This document shows, piece after piece, positions 54,616 through 62,582 of a DNA stretch of 64,000 bases (position 1 is the stretch's first letter; each line of letters begins with the position of its first letter). Position numbers and translations under genes: made by a program. This DNA is from Planctomycetota bacterium (GTDB lineage: Bacteria > Planctomycetota > UBA8742 > UBA2392). The stretch covers positions 62,001 to 126,000 of the forward strand of contig JADLAK010000036.1 of NCBI GenBank assembly GCA_020848275.1, in the 5' to 3' direction. The notes beneath the pieces were generated by a model that was not told where the DNA came from, searched no databases, and saw only the letters and a list, made by a program, of their open reading frames with translations.

Positions 54616-55026
54616 ATGGCGGGCGGCTATCCTCCTCCGGGACCTAATCAGCAGCAACCGAACTACCAGCAGCAGCCTCAGGGCCAATATCAGCCGCCGC
54701 CGCAGGGCTACCCCCCGCAGCAGGGCTACGCGCAGCCGATGGCTTATCCGCCGGGTATGGCCGATCCCAATGCGCCCTACGGCATTGATCCTAAGACCGG
54801 CCTGCCGTTTTCGGACAAACAGAAGATCGTCGCGGGCCTGTTGCAGATTTTCCTCGGTGGTTTTGGCGCCGGTCGTTTCTACACCGGCCATACCGGCATC
54901 GCGATCTGGCAGATCGTGGCGACTTGGCTCACCTGCGGCGCGGGTGCACTATGGCCGCTGATCGACGGCATTATGATGCTGACGGGCAGCGTGACTGACG
55001 CGCAGGGCCGCCCGCTGCGAGACTGA
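54616..55026 (+). CDS. TM2-domain protein with Pro/Gln/Tyr-rich head
   Basis: The 136-residue protein has a disordered N-terminus of about 70 residues made of Pro, Gln, Tyr and Gly (YQQQPQGQYQPPPQGYPPQQ), followed by a TM2 domain: IVAGLLQIFLGGFGAGRFYTGH and IAIWQIVATWLTCGAGALWPLIDGIMML. TM2 proteins are small two-helix membrane proteins of unknown role. ACAGGAGA precedes the ATG at 54616. It interrupts the usual atpD-atpC pair; the gene at 55678 has a similar Pro/Gln/Tyr-rich head, so the two may be related. Confidence 0.88.
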   Translation: MAGGYPPPGPNQQQPNYQQQPQGQYQPPPQGYPPQQGYAQPMAYPPGMADPNAPYGIDPKTGLPFSDKQKIVAGLLQIFLGGFGAGRFYTGHTGIAIWQIVATWLTCGAGALWPLIDGIMMLTGSVTDAQGRPLRD

Positions 55027-55032
55027 TGGCTG

Positions 55033-55111
55033 TTACGAGCCTCGAGCGCCAGCGAGGGGTCTGAAGAATCAGGATTGGCCGGGAGCGCTCGCTGGCGTTC
55101 GCGGCTCGTAA
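55033..55111. repeat. Inverted repeat between the TM2 gene and atpC
   Basis: Arms 55033-55058 (begins TTACGAGCCTCGAGCGCC) and 55086-55111 pair at about 22 of 26 positions around a 27-base loop. The right arm ends in the Shine-Dalgarno of atpC (AAGGG, 55110-55114), so folding of the transcript could hide the ribosome site. It is not made of clear heptamers. Confidence 0.8.
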
Positions 55112-55120
55112 GGGACTCAA

Positions 55121-55537
55121 ATGGCTGACCTGCAGGTCGACATCATTAGCCCCGAGAAGCCCGTGTACTCGGGCACGGCGCTGTCGGTTGTGGCCAAGGC
55201 ATGGGACGGCGAAGTCGGCATTTTGCCCGGCCACGCCCCCATGATCACCAAACTTGGCGCGGGCGAAGTGCGCATCACGCGCGGAACCCTGGCCAATGCG
55301 GTTACCGACCGCTTCGCCATCGCACACGGTTTTTTGGAAGTCGCCAACGACCATGTCGTGCTGCTGACCGAACGCGCCGCCGCCGTGAAGGACCTTGCGG
55401 GCGTGAAGCAGGAGGACGTCGACGCACTCGTGAAGCAGATCGCCGAGGAACGCGACGCGGAAAAACGAACCGAGCTTGAACAGCGCCTCGAATGGCTTCG
55501 CGCCAGCGAAAAGCTGCGCTCGAGCGCCAAGGCGTAA
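55121..55537 (+). CDS. atpC: ATP synthase F1 subunit epsilon
   Basis: The 138-residue protein has the beta-sandwich (VDIISPEKPVYSGTALSVVAKAWDGEVGILPGHAPMITKLGAGEVRI) and a C-terminal helical hairpin (LVKQIAEERDAEKRTELEQRLEWLRASEKL) of epsilon, the rotor subunit that couples F1 to Fo and inhibits ATP hydrolysis. GILPGHAP is the family hallmark. It is separated from atpD by the TM2-domain gene and by an inverted repeat that abuts its ribosome-binding site. Confidence 0.95.
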   Translation: MADLQVDIISPEKPVYSGTALSVVAKAWDGEVGILPGHAPMITKLGAGEVRITRGTLANAVTDRFAIAHGFLEVANDHVVLLTERAAAVKDLAGVKQEDVDALVKQIAEERDAEKRTELEQRLEWLRASEKLRSSAKA

Positions 55538-55588
55538 AAGAGCCCCGCGCGTGAGCGCGAGGGTTTGAGAACCGGTTGATTCTGGAAA

Positions 55589-55608
55589 CCCGGCCCTGAT
55601 GGGCCGGG
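55589..55608 (+). terminator. Hairpin after atpC
   Basis: CCCGGCCC and GGGCCGGG form a perfect 8-bp stem with a TGAT loop, followed by GGTCCGTTTAATC. It is preceded by TTCTGGAAACC (55580-55590), as at 51390. Confidence 0.6.
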
Positions 55609-55645
55609 GTCCGTTTAATCAATGGGTGGGGCCGATTCCGTAATC

Positions 55646-55654
55646 TGCTACACT
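55646..55654 (+). promoter_or_regulatory. Extended -10 promoter candidate
   Basis: TGCTACACT is a TGnTATAAT-type extended -10 element, about 23 bases before the ATG at 55678. No clear -35 is seen. Confidence 0.35.
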
Positions 55655-55677
55655 TGAGGGCCCACACGGGAGATCCC

Positions 55678-56082
55678 ATGAGCGGACACAATCCCTACCA
55701 GCAACGCCCCAACAGTTACGGCGCGCCGCAGCACAATCCCTACGGCAACGCGCCGGGCGTGCAACCAGGTTACCCGCAGCAATACGGCCAGCCGATGTAT
55801 CCGCAACAGGCGTATGTAAAGCCGCACCGTGCGGGCACGGTCAAGTTGATGGCGTGGATAGGTATTTTCATGTGGATACTGGCGCTGATCGCGCTGATTT
55901 TCGCCAACCAGGACCTCGGCGAAATGCGCCGTGGCGCCATGGACGCGTCGGGTTACGCCGAGACCGAGGGCGCCAAGAAGGTCGCGATTGGCGTGCTGAT
56001 TTTCCACGCCTGCATGATCCCGCTGGTAATGATTTTCTACTTCTGGCTGGCGTTCTCGAGCAGCAGCTTTCGGCGACTCTAA
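55678..56082 (+). CDS. Small membrane protein with Pro/Gln/Tyr-rich head
   Basis: The 134-residue protein has a disordered N-terminus of about 55 residues (NPYQQRPNSYGAPQHNPYGN) and two membrane spans (about 63-82, LMAWIGIFMWILALIALIFA; and about 108-128, VAIGVLIFHACMIPLVMIFYF). GGGAG precedes the ATG at 55678. The head is similar in composition to that of the TM2 protein 650 bases upstream. Function unknown. Confidence 0.75.
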   Translation: MSGHNPYQQRPNSYGAPQHNPYGNAPGVQPGYPQQYGQPMYPQQAYVKPHRAGTVKLMAWIGIFMWILALIALIFANQDLGEMRRGAMDASGYAETEGAKKVAIGVLIFHACMIPLVMIFYFWLAFSSSSFRRL

Positions 56083-56112
56083 GCGGTCCTGCATATATTC
56101 TGAGCAGTTGTG

Positions 56113-56202
56113 GGGCGGACATTCTTGTCCGCCCGACCGGCGTAGCCGGTCGAATTGTGGCTCGCAAAGCTTGCCACCGCGGACAGGAATGTCCGCGCCA
56201 CC
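56113..56202. repeat. GGACA/TGTCC hairpin repeats, two copies in opposite orientation
   Basis: GGGCGGACA-TTCT-TGTCCGCCC (56113-56134) and CGCGGACA-GGAA-TGTCCGCG (56178-56197) are hairpins. They are also inverted copies of one another, each flanked by GTGG/CCAC. Between them is GACCGGC-GTA-GCCGGTC (56135-56151). The same hairpin occurs after purH (35499-35520). Confidence 0.75.
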
Positions 56203-56225
56203 TAAAGACAATTATCTTGGACCGC

Positions 56226-56723
56226 TTAGCCGCGCCGGGTCACCGGCCGGCCGCTCAGCACGCGGCCGACTTGCTTGATGTGCGCCTCGATGTGGATGGC
56301 GAGGTAGGCCGCAAGGTCGCGTACGGAGATCGCGTGGCCTTCACGGCGCATGCCCGTGCGCTTCATCAGGTCCGGCGTCAGCATTTCAATGACCGCGATG
56401 TTCAATGCGCTGGTCGCGCGCAGGCTGTCCAGCGCCAGGCCGACGTCGCCGTGGGCGGGGCGCAGCGCGCGCGACCATGCGTCGAGATCCATGCTGCCCA
56501 TGGTCGGGTTGGGCTCGGCGATCAGCTTGCGCAGCCGCAAGCCCAGCACCTGGTCCACGGTCGCGACGTGGAAGGCGATATCGCGCGCCGACCACGTACT
56601 GGCGTCGGGCCGGAAGTCGAGCTGATCGGGTGCAACTTTGGCCACGCGCTCGCAGAATTGCTCGACGGCGGACAGGTATTTCTCGGCCAGGTCATCGGGA
56701 TCGGGAGTCATGGCGGGAATCAT
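56226..56723 (-). CDS. DinB/YfiT-like four-helix protein
   Basis: The 165-residue protein has the DinB-like helical bundle: YLSAVEQFCERV, WSARDIAFHVATVDQVLGLRL with a conserved His on helix 2, and AAYLAIHIEAHIKQVGRVL with two His on the last helix. The three His can bind a divalent metal in this superfamily, whose members include thiol-dependent S-transferases. The reaction is unknown. The start at 56723 directly abuts a heptamer repeat, so no Shine-Dalgarno is visible; Met5 at 56711 is the alternative. Confidence 0.82.
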   Translation of the reverse strand: MIPAMTPDPDDLAEKYLSAVEQFCERVAKVAPDQLDFRPDASTWSARDIAFHVATVDQVLGLRLRKLIAEPNPTMGSMDLDAWSRALRPAHGDVGLALDSLRATSALNIAVIEMLTPDLMKRTGMRREGHAISVRDLAAYLAIHIEAHIKQVGRVLSGRPVTRRG

Positions 56724-56725
56724 AC

Positions 56726-56790
56726 AGGCGTCAGGCGACAGGCGTCAGGCCGCAGTTAAAGGCCGTTAACTGTCGCCTGTCGCCTGAAGC
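56726..56790. repeat. GT/GA-heptamer inverted repeat 5, overlapping the RND gene end
   Basis: The left arm (56726-56753) on the minus strand reads GACGCCT, GTCGCCT, GACGCCT and ends at the DinB start codon. The right arm reads GTCGCCT, GTCGCCT, GAAGCTT (56772-56792) on the plus strand. The centre CAGTTAA-AGGCCG-TTAACTG is itself palindromic. The right arm and centre encode the last residues (LQATGDS) and stop of the RND protein. Confidence 0.8.
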
Positions 56791-59700
56791 TTGCCTCCTT
56801 GATTGTCCTTCCTCCCGTTCACCCATGCCCAGAGCGTCGGGACCACCAGCAACGTGAGTAGCGTGCTGGTGGTTAAACCCACCATCACCGTCACCGCCAG
56901 CGGCTTGCGCACTTCGGCGCCTTCGCCTCCGCCCACCAGCATGTTCAGCCCGTTCTTGAACGAGAAGCTCCAGCCGCCGATCAGCGGCCACTCCATCGGC
57001 GCTGAGAGTCCGCGGCCCATCGAGGCCGCAATGCCCCCTATCCAGCCGTCGATGCCCTGCGCGGCGCCCTGCATAGGGCCGATGGCGAAGTCCATCCAGC
57101 CACTCATCGGCAAAAGGCCCAGGACGGTGGTCAAGGTTGTGATCGCAATCGGCCGCAGACGCAGCTTGCCCGCCGCAAGCGCGGCCTCGCGCGAAGTCAT
57201 GCCGCGCGTTCGTAGCAAATTTGCGTAATCGACCAGCACAATGGCGTTGTTGACCACGATGCCCGCAAGCACGATCAGGCCCAGCAGCACCATGATCGAC
57301 ACGGGCTGGCGCAATATAAGCAGCATCATTACCACGCCCACGCCCGCAAACGGCACGCTGAACATGATCACCAGCGGGTCGATCAGATTCTCGAATTGCA
57401 CGGCCATCACCACGTAGACCAGGAATACCGCGAGCGTCAGCGCCAGCACGAGGCTGAGGATGCTTTCCTCCATCTCGCCCGCCTGGCCCGAGAAGCCGAT
57501 TGCCGCGCCGCTGAGTTCCGCCGCGGCCGCAAGCTCCTCGATGCGTTTTTTGCTTGCGCCCAGCGCGACACCGTTGGGCTGCGCGAACACGAGCACCGCG
57601 CGTTCGTTGCCGACGCGGCGGATTTCACTGGGGCCCTCGGTGATTTCAGGCCGCGATCCCGGCGGCAGCACGTCTTTCAAACGCGCGCCGGGCGCGACTT
57701 CCATGTCCAGCACGCGGTCGAGCGTCGATTTGTCGGCGCCGCCAAGCTCGACGAAAACGTCGATGTCCTCGCCGCGCGAACTGAACTGCGTGCTGACTTC
57801 GCCGCCGACCTTGATGCGCACCGCGCGGGTGACGGCCTCGGCGGTCAGGCCGTAACGCTCGAGTTGTTCGCGGTCAAAGCGCAGGGCAACTTGCGGCCGC
57901 CCGGCGCTGAGGCTCACGCGCACTTCGCTGAACATCGGCTTGCCGTCGTCGCGTTTGGCGCGCTCCATGGCCGCGGCCAGTATGCGGGCCGCATCGCCGA
58001 GCAGTTCGAAATTTTCTCCGCGCAGTTCAACGGCCAGCCCCGTGTTGAGGCTGAACAGCACCGGCGCGGAAAACTCCGCCGAGCCCTGCAGCAGCGGGTC
58101 GTCGTCGATTGCTGCGCGTATGCGCGTGTGGACGCGTTCAACGGTTTTTGCGGGCTCGGCGCGCGACGCGAGCGTAACCACCATGCGGGCGCGGTGGGGG
58201 CCCAGCGGGCGGTTGTCGCCGGCGTTGCCCTCGCCACCGCTTTCCGCCGAGATGCGCGCGACGTCTGCCCGCAACGCCGGCGACTTCAGGGCGTCCTCAA
58301 CGACGCGCTTGACCTGCGCATCCGTGACTTCGATGCGCGTGCCCTCGGGCGCGCTGACGTCGGCGTAGATTTCATCCTGCTGGAAGCTGGGCAACAGCTC
58401 GGTTTCCAGCCCGCGCGCCATCGACAACGTGATGACGGCGGCGGCCAGCACCGCCGCAAGCATTAGCAGGGGTTGATGCAGCAAGGGGCGCAGAATCAGC
58501 GGGTAAATTTCTTCCAGCGCCTTCCAGCCCAGGTCAAACGCAAAGCCAATCGGCCGGAACACGACGTGCAGCACGCGTTTAATGACGCGCACCGCGCCGC
58601 CAATCGCCGCCGTGACCGCATCGAGGATCGCGACAATCACCAGCGCGACGATCCACAGCGGCAACTGCGGAATCAGCGACAACCAGAAGACGACGCGTTG
58701 GCCGCGTGTGAACTCGGGCTTCGGCTTCGCAAACGTCACCACGCGCCGCGTCAGCGAAAACGCGCCGCCGCCGGTGGCGGCTGCGTGCAGGCCAAAAAAC
58801 GGTGGGACCACGAACAACGCCACGACCAGCGACGCCAGCAGCGCAAACACCACCGTCAGCGCCTGGTCGCGGAACACCTGCCCCGCGATGCCCGTGACGA
58901 ACACGATGGGGAAGAACACCGCCACCGAAGTCATGGTGCTGGCGACGATCGCGCCGCCGACTTCGCTTGTGCCGCGGATGGCGGCCGTCAGCGGGCCGTC
59001 GCCCTCATCGCGGCAGCGCGAAATGCTCTCGAGCACGACCGTCGAGTTGTCGACCACCATGCCAACGCCCATGGCCAGCCCGCCCAGGGACATCAGGTTC
59101 AGCGAGATATTGAAAATGCGCATCGGGATGAACGTAACCGCGATGCAAAGTGGAATCGAAACCGCGTTAAGCAGCGTGATCTTGCCGCTGCGCAGGAAAA
59201 CGAAAATCACCAGGATGCTCAATATTGCGCCGAGTGCCGCGTTGCTGGCTACATCGTTGACGGCGTCCTCGATGAAATAGCTCTGGTCCGAAATCACGCG
59301 CAGCCCAAAGCCCTCGGGCAATTGGTCCACCAGCGAACGACTGCTGGAAAACGAAAAGCTGCTGCTGCGCGCGCCGCCCATGCTGCCGCCGCGCATCGAA
59401 AAGCCGCCGCGGCTGCTGCTGCGCGTGGCGCCGGGCGTTGAGCCGCCGCGCGGTGCAGGTTCGGCCTCGCCGCGTTTCTTGCGGATCGGTTCGTAGCGGT
59501 CGGCGCCGTAGAGCGCCGCCCACACCGCGCGCGCGACTTTGACGACGTTGGCGTCGCCGACCTTCAATATTTCCAGCATCACGCCTTCGCGCGCCGCGAA
59601 GTTCGTGTCGGCGCCCGCAAATCGCGTAACCGTGTCGCGCTCTTTCTCCATGACCGACACGTCGGCGATGTCTTTAAGAAGCACGCGACCGCGCTCGCCC

Positions 59701-60476
59701 CCGGCTGCGATTTCCAAGTCCTTGAGAACATCCAGCGCCTCGTAGGTGCTGACAACGCGCAGGATCACGTCTTGGCCCGCAAGGTTGATCGTGCCTGCCG
59801 AGACATCAACGCGCGCGTTGCGCAGCCGCGTGACCACTTCGGCGGCGGTGATCTTGTTGCGGTTCAGTTCGGGCTCGCGCAGGGCAATGCGCACCTGGCG
59901 CTCCGCGCCGCCGCTCACGCGCACGGCGGCAACGCCGTCGATTTTGCCGAGTTCGGACTTCAGCACGTCGTCGGCGAACGCCCGCAAATCCATCAGCGAG
60001 ACGTCGCTGCCTGTCGCGTACAACATCAGGCGCATCGTCGCGTCCTGCGCCGGGTCGTAGCGCAATATTTGCGGCCGACCGACGCCGGTGTCGAGGCGCG
60101 CGCGGTCGACGCGGTCGCGCACGTCGGCCGTCGCCTGGAGCATGTTGGTGCCCCAGGCAAATTCGAGCAGCACGTCCGATTGCTCGGCGCGGCTGATTGA
60201 GCTGCGCCGCACCAGCCCTGGCACGCTGCCAAGCCGGTCCTCGATTTCGCGGCTGACTTTTTCCTCGACGTCGGCAGGCGCTGCGGCGGGATAATCCGTG
60301 CGCACGGTCAGTGTCGGGTAATTGATGTCCGGCATCAGCGTTATCGGCAGTTGCGTCAGGCTGACGAAGCCGAAGACCAGAAACGCCGCGACCACGCAAA
60401 GCACCGCCACGGGTCGCCTGGCGACGACCCGGAAAATACCGCCTGTGCGGTCGGGGTTTGCCTCGTTCATCGTCAT
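56766..60476 (-). CDS. RND-superfamily efflux transporter (AcrB/CzcA-type)
   Basis: The 1236-residue inner-membrane protein has the RND layout: a first helix (AVLCVVAAFLVFGFVSLTQL), porter domain, helices 2-6, a second porter domain and helices 8-12. LPITLMPDINYPTL and GMVVDNSTVVLESI (helix 4, where the proton-relay region reads Asp-Asn) fit. Odd features are a Ser/Gly/Arg-rich insertion at about residues 335-385 (RGGFSMRGGSMGGARSSSFS), a cytoplasmic stretch near residue 600, and an extra segment between the last helices, which make it about 200 residues longer than AcrB. No membrane-fusion or outer-membrane gene is adjacent. The last residues are encoded by heptamer repeat 5. Substrate unknown. 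Confidence 0.9.
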   Translation of the reverse strand: MTMNEANPDRTGGIFRVVARRPVAVLCVVAAFLVFGFVSLTQLPITLMPDINYPTLTVRTDYPAAAPADVEEKVSREIEDRLGSVPGLVRRSSISRAEQSDVLLEFAWGTNMLQATADVRDRVDRARLDTGVGRPQILRYDPAQDATMRLMLYATGSDVSLMDLRAFADDVLKSELGKIDGVAAVRVSGGAERQVRIALREPELNRNKITAAEVVTRLRNARVDVSAGTINLAGQDVILRVVSTYEALDVLKDLEIAAGGERGRVLLKDIADVSVMEKERDTVTRFAGADTNFAAREGVMLEILKVGDANVVKVARAVWAALYGADRYEPIRKKRGEAEPAPRGGSTPGATRSSSRGGFSMRGGSMGGARSSSFSFSSSRSLVDQLPEGFGLRVISDQSYFIEDAVNDVASNAALGAILSILVIFVFLRSGKITLLNAVSIPLCIAVTFIPMRIFNISLNLMSLGGLAMGVGMVVDNSTVVLESISRCRDEGDGPLTAAIRGTSEVGGAIVASTMTSVAVFFPIVFVTGIAGQVFRDQALTVVFALLASLVVALFVVPPFFGLHAAATGGGAFSLTRRVVTFAKPKPEFTRGQRVVFWLSLIPQLPLWIVALVIVAILDAVTAAIGGAVRVIKRVLHVVFRPIGFAFDLGWKALEEIYPLILRPLLHQPLLMLAAVLAAAVITLSMARGLETELLPSFQQDEIYADVSAPEGTRIEVTDAQVKRVVEDALKSPALRADVARISAESGGEGNAGDNRPLGPHRARMVVTLASRAEPAKTVERVHTRIRAAIDDDPLLQGSAEFSAPVLFSLNTGLAVELRGENFELLGDAARILAAAMERAKRDDGKPMFSEVRVSLSAGRPQVALRFDREQLERYGLTAEAVTRAVRIKVGGEVSTQFSSRGEDIDVFVELGGADKSTLDRVLDMEVAPGARLKDVLPPGSRPEITEGPSEIRRVGNERAVLVFAQPNGVALGASKKRIEELAAAAELSGAAIGFSGQAGEMEESILSLVLALTLAVFLVYVVMAVQFENLIDPLVIMFSVPFAGVGVVMMLLILRQPVSIMVLLGLIVLAGIVVNNAIVLVDYANLLRTRGMTSREAALAAGKLRLRPIAITTLTTVLGLLPMSGWMDFAIGPMQGAAQGIDGWIGGIAASMGRGLSAPMEWPLIGGWSFSFKNGLNMLVGGGEGAEVRKPLAVTVMVGLTTSTLLTLLVVPTLWAWVNGRKDNQGGKLQATGDS

Positions 60477-60520
60477 ACCTTGTACGCGGGATCATTGACG
60501 ACGGGGAGTGATTTGTATGC

Positions 60521-60620
60521 GTCCTGAGTGCCGAGTTCAGGGTTCCGGGTCAGCCACCCTCGATGCTTGACCCGAGACACGCGACACGGGACCCGGAACA
60601 CGGAACACGAGACCCGCGAC
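60521..60620. repeat. GT-heptamer inverted repeat 6 (longest arm)
   Basis: The left arm (60521-60551) is GTCCTGA, GTGCCGA, GTTCAGG, GTTCCGG, GTC. The right arm (60569-60620) on the minus strand has seven heptamers, GTCGCGG, GTCTCGT, GTTCCGT, GTTCCGG, GTCCCGT, GTCGCGT, GTCTCGG, then GTC. It lies between the divergent RND and nuoG genes. Confidence 0.88.
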
Positions 60621-60681
60621 GCCTCTACACAAGCCTGTTCTCAATAGGTAAAACACCCGCGACCACACCAGAGAGCATGAC

Positions 60682-62466
60682 ATGGCAGGCACCGCCACAC
60701 CCCAGACGCCCGCTGCGCCCGTTGCACCGGCATTGGTGAACATCAAGATCGACGGCGTGCCCTACCAGGTGCCCAAAGGCGCCAACCTGCTCGACGTCTG
60801 CCTCAAAGCCGGCCAGAAGAACAAGGATTATCCTGACCAGCGCGAGGGCGGCCCGCACTACGTGCCGCACTTCTGCTACCACCCGGGGCTGACGGTCGCG
60901 GGCAACTGCCGCATGTGCTTTGTAAAGACCACGACGCAGATGAAGCAGCCCGACGGCAGTTTCAAGCCGATGGTGCAGTACACGACGTCATGCACGAACA
61001 CGGCGGCGGAAGGCCTCGAGGTCGACACCAAGTCGGCCGACGTGACCAAGATCCAGGCCGGCATCATGGACCTTCTACTCATTAATCACCCTCTGGATTG
61101 CCCGGAGTGCGACAAGGCGGGCGAGTGCCGCCTGCAGGATTACGACTTCGACTACGGCCACGACCACAGCAAGTTCGAGTTCGAGAAGGTCGACCGCCAC
61201 ATCAAGAGCCTCGGCAACAAGATCACGATCTGGGGCACGCGCTGCATCCAGTGCTCGCGCTGTATCCGCGTGTGCGACGAAGTCACTGGCACCAGCGAAC
61301 TCGCGTTCGTCAACCGCGGCGACCGCACGGTCATCGACATCTTCCCCGGCAAGCCGATCGAGAACCCGCTGACGCTGAACACCGTCGAGGTCTGCCCCGT
61401 CGGCGCGCTCAAGAACAAAGACTTCCTTTATACCGCGCGCGTCTGGAACCTCGACGAAATGCCCGGTGTCTGCGGCCTGTGCGCCAAAGGCTGCGCCATT
61501 CGGGTCGACAGCCTCAAGGGTGACATCAAACGCGTGATGGCGCGCGAGAACCTTGACGTCAACGGCTTCTGGGTCTGCGACAACACGCGTCTCGATTTCA
61601 AGTGGGCCAACAGCCCCAAGCGCATGGACCGGCCGCACACGCGCCAGGGCGACGTGAGCTGGGAGAAAGGTTTAACTTTGGCTCACGACGCGCTGACAAA
61701 AGCGCGCTCGGATAAAGAGTCTGCGTGGGCGCTCATTCATGCGTCAGCCACCAACGAAGAACTCTATCTCTTCCGCAAGTTGTTCAAGGAAACGCTGGGC
61801 ATCGAAAACATTGCGGTGATGGCGCTGCCTGACGGCGAGGCGCTCAACTTCCCGCAGTTCAAGTCGCCCGCAGACCGCAATGCAAATCGTTTCGGCGCGC
61901 AGATGATCCTGGGCGTAAAAAACGCCGAGGAATCGACGGCGAAGTTCATCGCCGCGGCTGAAGCCGGTACGGTCAAACATGCCATCGTGTGCGCAGGTTT
62001 TGCGCACGGCGTGCAGGGCATCGAGCCCGTCGCCAAGGCTCTTGGCAGCCAGTCGGTCCAGAACATCACCGTGATCGACTTCCAGCAAAGCCTGCTGACG
62101 GAACTCGCGCACCTGACGCTGCCGTCGCAGACCTACTTTGAGACCGGGGGAAGCTGGGTGAACTGCGACCTGCGACTGCAGGCCTTCCGCGCGTCACTGC
62201 CGTTTCCGCTCAAGGGCCGCGCGATGACGGAGATTTTCCAGGATCTCATTGCGAAGCTTGCGACGCCTGAACAACCGTCCGCAACAACCACCATCGGCGA
62301 CAACGGTGTGGCAGTCGCGGTTGCTGTCGCTGCTTCGACTACCGTTAAACCGCGCGTGATCATCGGCGCCGCGGCGATCTTCGACGAACTGGTCAAGGCC
62401 GTGCCGCAATTCGCCGGCCACAGCCACCTGTCACTGATCCGCAGCAAGGGCGCGAAGTTGCTGTGA
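60682..62466 (+). CDS. nuoG: NADH-quinone oxidoreductase subunit G
   Basis: The 594-residue iron-sulfur subunit of complex I. The N-terminal 2Fe-2S domain has Cys65, Cys76, Cys79 and Cys104 (FCYHPGLTVAGNCRMC). The His-Cys3 site follows (His136, Cys140, Cys143, Cys149 in NHPLDCPECDKAGEC), then 4Fe-4S ligands in CIQCSRCIRVC (188-198) with EVCPVGAL (238), and CGLCAKGC (264-271) at the start of a molybdopterin-oxidoreductase-like region. That region is short, so the protein is well below the 780-900 residues of many NuoG proteins. An N-terminal Ala/Pro/Thr stretch is unusual. It is far from nuoJKL (37-40 kb) and has no nuoE, nuoF or nuoH beside it here. Confidence 0.93.
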   Translation: MAGTATPQTPAAPVAPALVNIKIDGVPYQVPKGANLLDVCLKAGQKNKDYPDQREGGPHYVPHFCYHPGLTVAGNCRMCFVKTTTQMKQPDGSFKPMVQYTTSCTNTAAEGLEVDTKSADVTKIQAGIMDLLLINHPLDCPECDKAGECRLQDYDFDYGHDHSKFEFEKVDRHIKSLGNKITIWGTRCIQCSRCIRVCDEVTGTSELAFVNRGDRTVIDIFPGKPIENPLTLNTVEVCPVGALKNKDFLYTARVWNLDEMPGVCGLCAKGCAIRVDSLKGDIKRVMARENLDVNGFWVCDNTRLDFKWANSPKRMDRPHTRQGDVSWEKGLTLAHDALTKARSDKESAWALIHASATNEELYLFRKLFKETLGIENIAVMALPDGEALNFPQFKSPADRNANRFGAQMILGVKNAEESTAKFIAAAEAGTVKHAIVCAGFAHGVQGIEPVAKALGSQSVQNITVIDFQQSLLTELAHLTLPSQTYFETGGSWVNCDLRLQAFRASLPFPLKGRAMTEIFQDLIAKLATPEQPSATTTIGDNGVAVAVAVAASTTVKPRVIIGAAAIFDELVKAVPQFAGHSHLSLIRSKGAKLL

Positions 62467-62475
62467 TGTGGGCGT

Positions 62476-62496
62476 CCCGCCGCATACGACGGCGGG
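62476..62496 (+). terminator. Hairpin after nuoG
   Basis: CCCGCCG and CGGCGGG form a perfect 7-bp stem with a 7-base loop ten bases after the nuoG stop. No T run follows. Confidence 0.45.
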
Positions 62497-62582
62497 CAAG
62501 ATGCCGACCGCACATTTCCAAGCTATGATATTTGCCCTATTCAAGCGGGGCTGTGACGGCATTGGACTGCTAAGGAGACGGC

